In this document: positions 1-5,850 of the stretch, piece by piece
How the letters are laid out: every line of letters begins with the position of its first letter
How positions within the stretch are numbered: position 1 is the stretch's first letter
Source: Calditrichota bacterium
GTDB lineage: Bacteria > Zhuqueibacterota > Zhuqueibacteria > Zhuqueibacterales > Geothermadaptataceae
DNA length: 5,850 nt
Assembly: GCA_008501545.1 (NCBI GenBank)
Contig: QQUM01000580.1
Coordinates: 1-5,850, forward strand
Direction: 5' to 3'
Position numbers and translations under genes: made by a program
The notes under the pieces: generated by a model
What the model was told of the DNA's origin: nothing
The model's input: the letters and a program-made list of their open reading frames with translations, nothing else
Databases searched by the model: none

Positions 1-175
1 TTGCCCAAGTTAAAAAATTCCAATAAATATTACAAGGAAGCCAATCGCCCCCGTTTCCACTTCCACCCAAAAAGAAAGTGAAGAAATGTTCCAACCGGTT
101 TGGCTAATAACACCGAAACTTATAACCTTTTCTATCAATACCACCCTAAAAATATCGTTTGGGAACCGATGATTG
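1..175 (+). pseudogene. Corrupted 5' end of the GH32 gene (frameshift, internal stop, lost nucleophile motif)
   Basis: Read in frame from base 1, this stretch gives YYKEANRPRFHFHPK (codons 10-24), the usual GH32 entry sequence, and later NLFYQYHP, matching the family's HLFYQYHP or similar. Between them, the place of the WMNDPNGL nucleophile motif is taken, codon for codon, by stop-Arg-Asn-Val-Pro-Thr-Gly-Leu, with TGA at 79-81. Trp has become a stop, and the catalytic Asp has become Val (GTT at 88-90). Homology continues to about 171, then moves into the frame of the downstream ORF near 163-176. The shift is consistent with one inserted A and one lost C in what should read roughly GPMHWG. Further substitutions continue to about 216, after which the gene matches the family cleanly. 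Either the start of the assembled sequence is poor or the gene is decaying. The true start codon lies upstream of the window. Confidence 0.75.
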
Positions 176-1436
176 GGGAAAAGGCGTAAGGCCCCGCCTT
201 AACCCTTTGAAAACACCCCCCATTGCGCTATATCCTGATCCGCACGGAACGATTTTTTCCGGCAGTGCCGTAATTGACAAGAACAACACCGCAGGTTTCG
301 GGAAAAATGCGATGATCGCCATTTTTACTTATTACAATGATTCACTCAAAGTGGCAGGCTATCAAAACAATCAAACCCAGGGAATTGCATTTAGTCTTGA
401 TGAAGGGAAAACGTGGGAAAAGTACAATGGTAATCCAGTAATTGACAATTCATGTGAGAAAGATTTTCGTGATCCAAAAGTATTTTGGAATGACGAAATC
501 AATGCATGGAATATGGTATTAGCTGCTGGGGACCGAATTAAAATATTTTCCTCACCCAACTTAATCGATTGGAAGTTTAAAAGCGATTTTGAACCTGTGG
601 ACGATTTGCCGGGCCTGGGTGTGTGGGAATGCCCTGACTTGTTCAAAATGAAGGTTGATGATGAGGAAAAATGGCTGATGATCGTCAGCCATGGGGATAA
701 AGCGCCAAACGGCGGTTCTGGAACGAGATACTTCGTTGGGAATTTTAATGGCGAAGTTTTCAAGCACGAACAACCATCGCTCTGGTTGGATTACGGTACG
801 GATAGTTATGCAGGGGTAACCTACGCAAACGCGCCGGATGGCAAACGCATCCTCATCGCCTGGATGAGCAATTGGATGTATGCAACAGTTACACCTACAA
901 AAGTCTGGCGCAGTGCGATGACTTTGCCAAGAGAGCTGTCGTTGCAAAAAGATGGGAACAAATACTTTTTGCGTCAGAAAATAGCAGGAGAATTCGCATC
1001 AATTAAACAAGAAGTAAAAAAGATTGATCAGGTAGAATTGCCTTTGATTGAAGATAAAATTGATTTATCTCAAGCTGGAATTCACTTTGATTGCAATGGC
1101 GAAGATCTTTCAATTACCATATCAAACGAACTCGATGAAACACTGCAAATAGACATGAAAAATAATCAGCTTTTTGTTGATAGAACTCGTTCAGGTAAAA
1201 TGGATTTCAGCGACAAATTTGCTCCACGTATTCAAACGATGCCTTTGGGAGAAAAGGTATACAATTTTCAAATCTATTTGGATCGGTCATCCTGTGAGAT
1301 TCTATTAAATGATGGTAAATACGCAATGACAAACTTATTTTTCCCAAACGAGAAATATTCGAACTTGCAAATAAGTGGTTCTGCAAATGCTGAACTTAAG
1401 AACTTTAAAATAGGCAAGATTAGCAGGATTTGGTAA
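159..1436 (+). CDS. GH32 fructan hydrolase (levanase/exo-inulinase/invertase type), intact central and C-terminal part
   Basis: Glycoside hydrolase family 32 enzymes hydrolyse beta-fructofuranosyl bonds in levan, inulin or sucrose with retention of configuration. Numbering the open frame from the TTG at 159, family landmarks appear in order: IALYPD at 22-27, FSGSAV at 33-38, the FRDPKV block at 103-108 holding the RDP transition-state Asp, ECPDLF at 157-162 holding the acid/base Glu157, ILIAWMSNW at 231-239 and TLPREL at 255-260. Residues from about 280 to 425 fit the C-terminal beta-sandwich. The TTG is only where the frame opens, not a believable start: the five-bladed propeller normally begins some 50-60 residues earlier, and that part lies in corrupted sequence at 1-175 in another frame. 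Any signal peptide is off the window, so export cannot be judged. A sugar permease follows 77 nt downstream with no terminator between, suggesting a fructan/fructose operon. The family is certain; the exact substrate (levan, inulin or sucrose) is not. Confidence 0.9.
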   Translation: MGTDDWGKGVRPRLNPLKTPPIALYPDPHGTIFSGSAVIDKNNTAGFGKNAMIAIFTYYNDSLKVAGYQNNQTQGIAFSLDEGKTWEKYNGNPVIDNSCEKDFRDPKVFWNDEINAWNMVLAAGDRIKIFSSPNLIDWKFKSDFEPVDDLPGLGVWECPDLFKMKVDDEEKWLMIVSHGDKAPNGGSGTRYFVGNFNGEVFKHEQPSLWLDYGTDSYAGVTYANAPDGKRILIAWMSNWMYATVTPTKVWRSAMTLPRELSLQKDGNKYFLRQKIAGEFASIKQEVKKIDQVELPLIEDKIDLSQAGIHFDCNGEDLSITISNELDETLQIDMKNNQLFVDRTRSGKMDFSDKFAPRIQTMPLGEKVYNFQIYLDRSSCEILLNDGKYAMTNLFFPNEKYSNLQISGSANAELKNFKIGKISRIW

Positions 1437-1492
1437 ACTGATATTTCCTAAACAAGTTTATAACCAATATATTGACCGCACTCAACAGTCAC

Positions 1493-1507
1493 ATCTAAAA
1501 ATTAGAT
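1493..1507. promoter_or_regulatory. Perfect inverted repeat just upstream of the sugar permease start
   Basis: ATCTAA-AAA-TTAGAT is a perfect 6-bp inverted repeat with a 3-nt spacer. It ends 6 nt before the permease ATG, where a Shine-Dalgarno sequence would normally sit. No purine-rich RBS is visible; the sequence there is instead a second small palindrome, ATTTTAAAAT (1506-1515), overlapping the start codon. A TTGACC at 1472-1477 could be a -35 element, but no good -10 sits at the right spacing. The repeat could be a repressor operator or a weak translational hairpin. In AT-rich DNA it could also arise by chance. Confidence 0.3.
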
Positions 1508-1513
1508 TTTAAA

Positions 1514-2836
1514 ATGAACAAACTACGAATTTTCTATTTTTCAATCGTTGTTGCGTTAGCAGGATTTTTGTTCGGTTTCGACACCGTGGTTATTTCTGGC
1601 GCAGATAAACAATTGCAGGCATTCTGGCAGAGTTCAGATTTGTTTCATGGCCTGATTGTCATGTCAACAGCGCTTTGGGGTACGGTTGTTGGCGCCATGT
1701 TCGGTTCTTTTCCCACAAACAGATTAGGCCGAAAAAAGACCTTAATTGGTATTGGGTTATTCTTTTTTGTTTCAGCGATTGGCTCAGCAATGGTATCAGA
1801 TCCTTATGTGTTTGCCTTCTTCCGGTTTATTGGCGGATTGGGAATAGGGATCTCGACAGTAGTTGCACCAGCCTACGTTTCGGAAATTGCGCCACCGGAA
1901 CAACGTGGCAAATTAGTCGCGATGTACCAATTTAATATTGTTTTTGGAATTTTGATGGCTTTTGTTTCCAATTACTTTTTAAAAGACATGGGAGATTCTG
2001 CCTGGCGGTGGATGTTGGGAGTAGAAGCGCTGCCTGCGCTTATTTATTCTTTGCTCGTTTTGAGAATACCCGAGAGTCCACGCTGGTTGTTGGAATATAA
2101 AAACGATAAATCTGCCGCAATTCAAATTTTAAAAGACATCTTACCCGATGCAGATATTGGAAAAGAAGTTGCAGAGATTGAAGAAGAAAAAGCACACGAG
2201 GTCGCGCGCGAGAACATTTATATGAAGAAATTCAGAGTGCCTCTGTTGCTGGCTTTCTTTATTGCTTTTTTCAATCAGCTATCCGGCATTAATGCATTTC
2301 TTTACTATGCACCGAGAATTTTTGAATTGGCAGGTCTGGAAAAATCAGCATCTTTTCTCAGTTCAATTGGCATCGGTGCCGTCAATCTCATATTCACCCT
2401 GATAGGGATTTCAATGATTGATAAATTTGGCAGAAAAACACTGATGTACATTTGTTCGTTTGGATATATTGTTTCCCTGGCACTTGTTTCTTTTGCCTTT
2501 GCGCTAAAGTGGGAAGGTGGGCTGGTTCCAATATTTTTCTTTATCTTTATTGCTGCTCATGCGATCGGGCAGGGAGCGGTAATCTGGGTGTTTATCTCTG
2601 AAATATTTCCGACTAAACTACGGGCAGCCGGTCAGGCATTCGGTTCATCTGTCCACTGGGTTTTGGCTGCTGCCATTCCCTCGATGATACCATTTTTATT
2701 TACACAAATTGGTCCGGCTATCGTTTTCACTATTTTTTGTTTAATGATGGTTTGGCAGCTCTTTTGGGTATTCTTTAAGATGCCTGAAACGAAAGGCCAG
2801 AGCCTGGAACAGTTAGCTGCGAAATTAGCTAAGTAG
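1514..2836 (+). CDS. MFS sugar porter (SP family) sugar:H+ symporter, probably fructose or another hexose
   Basis: This 440-residue inner-membrane permease has the length and about 12 hydrophobic helices expected of the sugar porter family (XylE, GalP, GLUT). Signature motifs are GFLFGFDTVVISG at 17-29 in helix 1, NRLGRKK at 69-75 in loop 2-3, SEIAPPEQRG at 123-132, PESPRWLL at 186-193 closing the N-terminal half, QLSGINAFLYYAP at 255-267 in helix 7, DKFGRKTL at 303-310 in loop 8-9, WVFISEIFP at 358-366 and PETKGQSLEQL at 424-434. A charged central loop spans about 195-240. Compared from memory with xylose-bound XylE, Gln168, Gln289, Asn294, Trp392 and Trp416 have counterparts here (Gln139, Gln255, Asn260, Trp358, Trp382). 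XylE Gln288 is Asn254 and Gln415 is His381, so the substrate may not be xylose. The neighbouring GH32 hydrolase suggests fructose. The ATG at 1514 places helix 1 correctly, although no Shine-Dalgarno sequence precedes it. The family is certain, the sugar inferred. Confidence 0.93.
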   Translation: MNKLRIFYFSIVVALAGFLFGFDTVVISGADKQLQAFWQSSDLFHGLIVMSTALWGTVVGAMFGSFPTNRLGRKKTLIGIGLFFFVSAIGSAMVSDPYVFAFFRFIGGLGIGISTVVAPAYVSEIAPPEQRGKLVAMYQFNIVFGILMAFVSNYFLKDMGDSAWRWMLGVEALPALIYSLLVLRIPESPRWLLEYKNDKSAAIQILKDILPDADIGKEVAEIEEEKAHEVARENIYMKKFRVPLLLAFFIAFFNQLSGINAFLYYAPRIFELAGLEKSASFLSSIGIGAVNLIFTLIGISMIDKFGRKTLMYICSFGYIVSLALVSFAFALKWEGGLVPIFFFIFIAAHAIGQGAVIWVFISEIFPTKLRAAGQAFGSSVHWVLAAAIPSMIPFLFTQIGPAIVFTIFCLMMVWQLFWVFFKMPETKGQSLEQLAAKLAK

Positions 2837-2953
2837 CATAAGTTCAGCCTTTGAGAAGTGCCTTTAAGGACTCAAAGTAACAAATGAAAAATATGAGGTA
2901 AAACAGCATTTAGTCGGATTTCAAATTATGCATCTACGAAAAGGGAGCATTTC

Positions 2954-2982
2954 AAAGCCTGACTGCTCAAGTCGGGCTTTTT
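2954..2982 (+). terminator. Rho-independent terminator of the GH32-permease block
   Basis: AAAGCCTGAC (2954-2963) pairs with GTCGGGCTTT (2971-2980) over ten pairs, including one U-G wobble, around a 7-nt loop. The 3' arm runs into a five-T tract at 2978-2982. This is a textbook intrinsic terminator for + strand transcription. It lies 118 nt after the permease stop and separates that block from mmsA. Confidence 0.85.
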
Positions 2983-3191
2983 GCTTTAGTACACATCTCG
3001 TATCCAGCAATTTTTAAAAGTGTCCATCGTTTCGAGACATCAATCTTTTGTGATTACAAGATATAAGCTCCACTCAGCATGGAACAACTTCAATATGCCA
3101 ATTTTCATATTGTCTGGTTATTATTTACACTCCATTTTTGCATAATACATGAAGCGTGAGATCATCCTGTCTTCTTTATAATTTTCATTTA

Positions 3192-3212
3192 TACAATTTA
3201 TTAAATATTGTA
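3192..3212. promoter_or_regulatory. AT-rich 21-bp imperfect palindrome, possible operator
   Basis: TACAAT at 3192-3197 and ATTGTA at 3207-3212 form the arms of a 21-bp dyad centred on 3202, with 8 of 10 symmetric pairs matching. It lies about 110 bp upstream of the mmsA -35 element, a plausible distance for an activator or a looping repressor. Such dyads are common by chance in DNA this AT-rich, so the call is tentative. Confidence 0.2.
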
Positions 3213-3221
3213 ATTTTATCT

Positions 3222-3264
3222 GGATATAAAAAAAGAAATATATCTTTAAAAAACAGCTATATCC
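3222..3264. repeat. Nested inverted repeats upstream of the mmsA promoter
   Basis: GGATATA (3222-3228) and TATATCC (3258-3264) are perfect 7-bp inverted arms separated by 29 nt. Inside them, 3232-3247 is a 16-bp near-palindrome with arms AAAGA and TCTTT and one mismatched pair. The nested arrangement lies upstream of the predicted transcription start, so it would act as DNA (protein binding or bending) rather than as RNA structure, unless another promoter exists further upstream. Confidence 0.25.
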
Positions 3265-3321
3265 TGTTAATAGAATACTTCTCTCCATATTTCCGAAATC
3301 GCCTCTTTTGTAACAATTTTG

Positions 3322-3350
3322 TTGACAATCAAATTTTAACCATCTATTAT
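3322..3350 (+). promoter_or_regulatory. Sigma70-type promoter for mmsA
   Basis: A perfect -35 hexamer TTGACA (3322-3327) is followed after exactly 17 nt by TATTAT (3345-3350), one base from the TATAAT consensus. Transcription would start near 3357, giving a leader of about 24 nt before the ATG at 3381. A short inverted repeat, AACAA-TT-TTGTT (3312-3323), overlaps the -35 edge and could be an operator. The promoter's position is a strong argument that translation does not begin at the upstream in-frame ATG. Confidence 0.7.
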
Positions 3351-3370
3351 ATAGAAAACGTCATCAGCCC

Positions 3371-3376
3371 GGAGGG
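3371..3376 (+). promoter_or_regulatory. Ribosome binding site that fixes the mmsA start
   Basis: GGAGGG ends four nt before the ATG at 3381. It is the strongest Shine-Dalgarno match in the window. It selects this ATG over the in-frame ATG at 3156, which has no comparable site and would add 75 unrelated residues. Confidence 0.8.
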
Positions 3377-3380
3377 TATC

Positions 3381-4835
3381 ATGCAATTCCCTGAGCTTCA
3401 TAACTTTATCGCGGGCGCGTTCTCTTCAAATGGTCTTCAAAGGTTTGAGGTTTTCAGCCCACTTGATGGCAGCGTCATTTCAACAATGCCGCTTTCCACG
3501 AAATCCGATCTTGATGTAGCAGTAGACGCCGCACAAAAAGCTTTCTCTGAATGGTCAAACACAACCATAAAAGAAAGAGTCCAGGTCTTTTTCCGCTACA
3601 AAACCCTGCTCGAACAAAATCTCGAAGAGCTTGCCACCATTGTTCATATCGAAAACGGGAAGACCATGGCTGAAGCGAGAGCCGAAGTGGCCAAGAGCAT
3701 CGAGCTAACGGAATTTGCCTGCTCCATGCCACAGCTCGTTCAAGGTGAAATCCTGGAAGTTAGCAAAGGCGTGGAATGTCGCATCGAGCGCAAGCCGGTT
3801 GGCGTCGTTGCGTCCATTGCCCCGTTTAACTTCCCGCACATGGTCCCTCACTGGACCATTCCAAATGCCCTCGCATTGGGAAACTGCATGATCCTCAAAC
3901 CTTCGGAAATGGTCCCAATCAGCGCCAGCCATATCGCGCAAATGCTGAAAGAAGCCGGTTTGCCTGACGGAGTTTTCAATGTTGTCAACGGTTCCCGGGA
4001 AACTGTGGAAGCCATCTGTGACCACCCGGGCATTCCGGCTGTGTCATTTGTCGGTTCGACCAAAGTGGCCAAAATCGTTTATCAACGCGCCACCTCAAAT
4101 CTCAAGCGCTGCACGGCACTGGGCGGTGCAAAAAACCACCTAATCGTTCTACCCGATGCAAATCCGGATATGACTGCGAAAGATGCTGCGGCTTCTATGT
4201 CCGGCTGCGCAGGACAGCGTTGTATGGCTTCTTCAGCAATGGTTGGTGTTGGCGCAATTGATCACATCATCGAAAAATTGTGTGAGGAAGCACGTAAAAT
4301 AAAGCCCGGAGAGAATTTGGGCTCCGTTATTTCCAAAACTGCCAAGGAACGAATTGAACGCTATATTACGGAAGCCGAACAGGCTGGAGCCAAAGTCCTG
4401 GTAGACGGACGCAATGCGAATGTTCCGGGAAAAGAAGGTGGATTTTATGTCGGACCGACTGTAATTGATTATGTTACGCCAGACATGGCCATCGCCAAAG
4501 AGGAAGTTTTCGGACCTGTTTTATCCATTTTGCGCGCGAAAACTCTTGAAAAAGCCATCGAAATCGAAAACAGTTCCAACTATGGCAACGCTGCCGGTGT
4601 TTATACCCAAAGCGGTGGTCTGGCGCGATTTGTCATGGAGCATGCCAGTGCTGGTATGATCGGTGTAAACATCGGTGTACCGGTGCCGCGTGAGCCATTT
4701 TCCTTCGGCGGTTGGAATGAATCGAGATTTGGTGTTTCTGATATCACCGGGAAAAGCTCTATCGAATTCTGGACTCAACTCAAAAAAACCACAACAAAGT
4801 GGAATCCTGAAGCTGGTATCAACTGGATGAGTTGA
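3381..4835 (+). CDS. mmsA: CoA-acylating methylmalonate/malonate-semialdehyde dehydrogenase
   Basis: This 484-residue cytoplasmic aldehyde dehydrogenase matches the usual MmsA/IolA length. The family converts methylmalonate semialdehyde to propionyl-CoA, or malonate semialdehyde to acetyl-CoA, with NAD+ and CoA and release of CO2. Visible landmarks are APFNFP at 147-152 with oxyanion Asn149, LKPSE at 172-176 in the NAD-binding fold, FVGST at 223-227, GCAGQRCMA at 275-283 with catalytic Cys281, and KEEVFGPV at 373-380. The general-base Glu of ordinary aldehyde dehydrogenases, normally in ELGGK, is missing here (ALGGAKNH at 247-254). This is diagnostic of the CoA-acylating subgroup, in which CoA rather than water attacks the thioester. 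The start at 3381 has a strong RBS and follows a good promoter. A nucleobase symporter follows on the same strand, pointing to pyrimidine/beta-alanine catabolism rather than valine or myo-inositol breakdown, though those remain possible. Confidence 0.93.
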   Translation: MQFPELHNFIAGAFSSNGLQRFEVFSPLDGSVISTMPLSTKSDLDVAVDAAQKAFSEWSNTTIKERVQVFFRYKTLLEQNLEELATIVHIENGKTMAEARAEVAKSIELTEFACSMPQLVQGEILEVSKGVECRIERKPVGVVASIAPFNFPHMVPHWTIPNALALGNCMILKPSEMVPISASHIAQMLKEAGLPDGVFNVVNGSRETVEAICDHPGIPAVSFVGSTKVAKIVYQRATSNLKRCTALGGAKNHLIVLPDANPDMTAKDAAASMSGCAGQRCMASSAMVGVGAIDHIIEKLCEEARKIKPGENLGSVISKTAKERIERYITEAEQAGAKVLVDGRNANVPGKEGGFYVGPTVIDYVTPDMAIAKEEVFGPVLSILRAKTLEKAIEIENSSNYGNAAGVYTQSGGLARFVMEHASAGMIGVNIGVPVPREPFSFGGWNESRFGVSDITGKSSIEFWTQLKKTTTKWNPEAGINWMS

Positions 4836-4859
4836 TGCAGCAAAGTTGTACCTGTTTAA

Positions 4860-4894
4860 AAGAGCGTTGGCCTTATTTTTCATCCAACGCTCTT
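4860..4894 (+). terminator. Hairpin between mmsA and the NCS1 gene (attenuator or weak terminator)
   Basis: AGAGCGTTGG (4861-4870) pairs perfectly with CCAACGCTCT (4884-4893). An outer A-T pair makes an 11-bp stem around a 13-nt loop. The 3' side continues TCATCTTTACG, without a clean T-tract, so termination would be partial at best. It starts 25 nt after the mmsA stop. It may reduce expression of the downstream symporter relative to mmsA, or protect the 3' end of mmsA mRNA. I see no strong promoter between it and the next gene. Confidence 0.5.
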
Positions 4895-4969
4895 CATCTT
4901 TACGCGCTTTGCTCTACGTTTTGATGTTCACATATCAATGACCACTATCTCTCAATAATCAGGCAAAAT

Positions 4970-5850
4970 ATGACTGAAAAAATTCATACCCTGACCGAGG
5001 ACGTTTCCGAATCGCCGCTTTATAATGAACATCTCGCTCCGGTTCCACCGGAAAAACGAACATGGAATTTGTGGAATCTCGCTGCTATCTGGATCGGGAT
5101 GGCGGTCTGCATTCCGACTTATATTCTCGCTTCGTACATGATTAAATCCGGCTTGAGCTGGCAGGCATCCCTGGTGATCATTGGTCTGGCGAATCTGATT
5201 ATTACTGTACCGATGGTTTTGAACGGCCACGCGGGTGTAAAATATGGTGTGCCGTTTCCGGTGTTGGGGCGGGCTTCCTTTGGCACCAACGGCATTCATA
5301 TCGCTTCTTTGCTGCGCGCTATCGTAGCCTGCGGCTGGTTCGGCGTGCAAACCTGGATTGGTGGACTGGCATTTTATGCGATTTGGAATGCACTCACCGG
5401 CAGCCAGGGTGCTCTCGGTCTGGATGTTGGAAAGTTTATCGGCTTTGGTGTTTTTTGGGCTATAAATCTGCATTTTATCTGGTACGGGACCGAGCATATA
5501 AAATGGCTCGAAAGCTTGGCCGCACCGATATTGGTTTTGATCGGCATTTTACTAATCATTTGGGGTAGCAGTGAAGGCGGCGGTTTTGCAACCGTTTTGA
5601 AGCAGGGCAAGCAACTTGAAAGTCCTGCTGCAATTTTAAAAAGTGATAACAGCGCTTTGCAAGTTGAACTCACCCCGCTTAAAAACAGCGATGGTTCGTT
5701 TAAAGCTGAGGAATATCAAATCAGCTTTCCTGATGTTTCCGGGAAACATAAAGCTTTAGAATGGTCACCACTCACCACAGAAACGGCCGTGGTCAGCTTA
5801 AACAGGGACGAACTTGATATTGCAGCAAGCCAAAGTGGCGATAAAACAGT
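4970..5850 (+). CDS. NCS1-family nucleobase:cation symporter (uracil/allantoin/hydantoin type), 3' end outside the window
   Basis: The visible 293 residues are the N-terminal part of an NCS1 inner-membrane symporter (PucI, Mhp1, CodB relatives), which takes up nucleobases, hydantoins or allantoin with H+ or Na+. Family hallmarks are SPLYNEHLAPVPPEKRTW (15-32), WNLAAIWIGMAVCIPTY in helix 1 (35-51), LNGHAGVKYGVPFPVLGRASFG (84-105) and GWFGVQTWIGG (122-132). In the last, Trp123 and Gln127 keep the spacing of the substrate-binding Trp117/Gln121 of Mhp1. Helices 1-5 lie at about 35-58, 64-84, 109-142, 156-172 and 177-199. From about 200 to the window edge the chain is hydrophilic, with no sixth helix; relatives have only a short loop here. 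By Mhp1 topology this segment would be periplasmic. The ATG at 4970 has a weak upstream AGG. The adjacent mmsA suggests uracil or thymine as substrate. Family certain, substrate inferred. Confidence 0.9.
   Translation, partial: MTEKIHTLTEDVSESPLYNEHLAPVPPEKRTWNLWNLAAIWIGMAVCIPTYILASYMIKSGLSWQASLVIIGLANLIITVPMVLNGHAGVKYGVPFPVLGRASFGTNGIHIASLLRAIVACGWFGVQTWIGGLAFYAIWNALTGSQGALGLDVGKFIGFGVFWAINLHFIWYGTEHIKWLESLAAPILVLIGILLIIWGSSEGGGFATVLKQGKQLESPAAILKSDNSALQVELTPLKNSDGSFKAEEYQISFPDVSGKHKALEWSPLTTETAVVSLNRDELDIAASQSGDKT

Larger units (their letters stand above)
2837..3380. other. Long AT-rich intergenic region between the fructan block and mmsA
   Basis: These 544 nt contain no convincing gene. 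After the permease stop comes an imperfect hairpin (CTTTGAG at 2849-2855 against CTCAAAG at 2871-2877) without a T-tract, then a good intrinsic terminator at 2954-2982. From about 3120 the DNA becomes very AT-rich, with inverted repeats at 3192-3212, 3222-3264 and 3232-3247. A near-consensus promoter precedes mmsA at 3322-3350. An open frame runs from 3156 into mmsA, but its translation is unlike any dehydrogenase N-terminus and it spans the promoter, so it is treated as non-coding. The stretch 2983-3120 shows nothing I can name. Confidence 0.7.

Noticed and set aside
561..947. Long open frame on the minus strand inside the GH32 gene
   Set aside because: It lies antisense to conserved GH32 motifs, and its translation shows no recognisable fold or RBS. 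It is a coding shadow.
1718..1738. Asn instead of Asp in the loop 2-3 motif (NRLGRKK) of the permease as a possible defect
   Set aside because: XylE itself carries Asn at this place (SNRFGRR), so the change is ordinary within the sugar porter family.
2849..2877. Hairpin just after the permease stop as the terminator
   Set aside because: The stem is only 7 bp with internal mismatches and has no following T-tract. The hairpin at 2954-2982 is far better.
3156..3380. In-frame extension giving a 559-residue dehydrogenase
   Set aside because: The extra 75 residues resemble no MmsA N-terminus, are encoded by AT-rich DNA containing a near-consensus promoter, and lack an RBS. The ATG at 3381 has GGAGGG and gives the family's normal length.
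4119..4142. Missing general-base Glu in the dehydrogenase (ALGGAKNH) as a sign of inactivity
   Set aside because: Loss of this Glu is normal in CoA-acylating MmsA enzymes, whose deacylation uses CoA instead of water.
4952..5673. Two minus-strand open frames opposite the symporter gene
   Set aside because: Both are antisense to a clear NCS1 coding sequence with conserved helices. Their translations are low in hydrophobic order and resemble nothing I know.

Overview
This 5.85-kb window is bacterial and codes entirely on the + strand. It holds four genes in two functional blocks. The G+C content is moderate by eye: AT-rich in the first half and between genes, somewhat GC-richer in the last two genes. 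There are no rRNA or tRNA genes, CRISPR arrays or insertion sequences. The taxon cannot be fixed. A GH32 fructosidase beside a sugar-porter permease, one start lacking a Shine-Dalgarno sequence and one with a strong one, and a clear sigma70-type promoter would suit a heterotrophic Gram-negative of the Bacteroidota/Calditrichota kind. That is only an impression.

Block 1 (1-2982) is a fructan or sucrose utilisation pair. A GH32 glycoside hydrolase (levanase/exo-inulinase/invertase type) is followed after 77 nt by a 12-helix sugar-porter-family MFS permease (1514-2836). The hydrolase would release fructose, and the permease would import it or a related hexose. A good intrinsic terminator at 2954-2982 closes the block. 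The first ~220 bases, which encode the GH32 N-terminus, are heavily corrupted. The homology can still be followed codon by codon, but the catalytic nucleophile motif, a tryptophan codon and the reading frame are damaged. From about base 225 onward the gene is clean. A low-quality contig end explains this better than natural decay, but the sequence alone cannot decide.

A 544-nt AT-rich intergenic region (2837-3380) follows, with the terminator, several inverted repeats and a near-consensus promoter (TTGACA, 17 nt, TATTAT).

Block 2 (3381-5850) starts with a CoA-acylating (methyl)malonate-semialdehyde dehydrogenase (MmsA/IolA family, 484 aa from an ATG with a strong RBS). After a 134-nt gap containing a hairpin comes the first 293 residues of an NCS1-family nucleobase:cation symporter, cut by the window end. 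This pairing suggests the start of a reductive pyrimidine degradation operon: uracil or thymine import, reduction, ring opening, transamination and oxidative acylation to acetyl-CoA or propionyl-CoA. The other pathway genes would lie downstream and are not visible. The symporter carries at least 90 hydrophilic residues after its fifth membrane helix, where relatives have a short loop. This, the fructose-permease binding-site changes and the corrupted GH32 5' end are the points most worth a second look. No wholly new biological system is evident.
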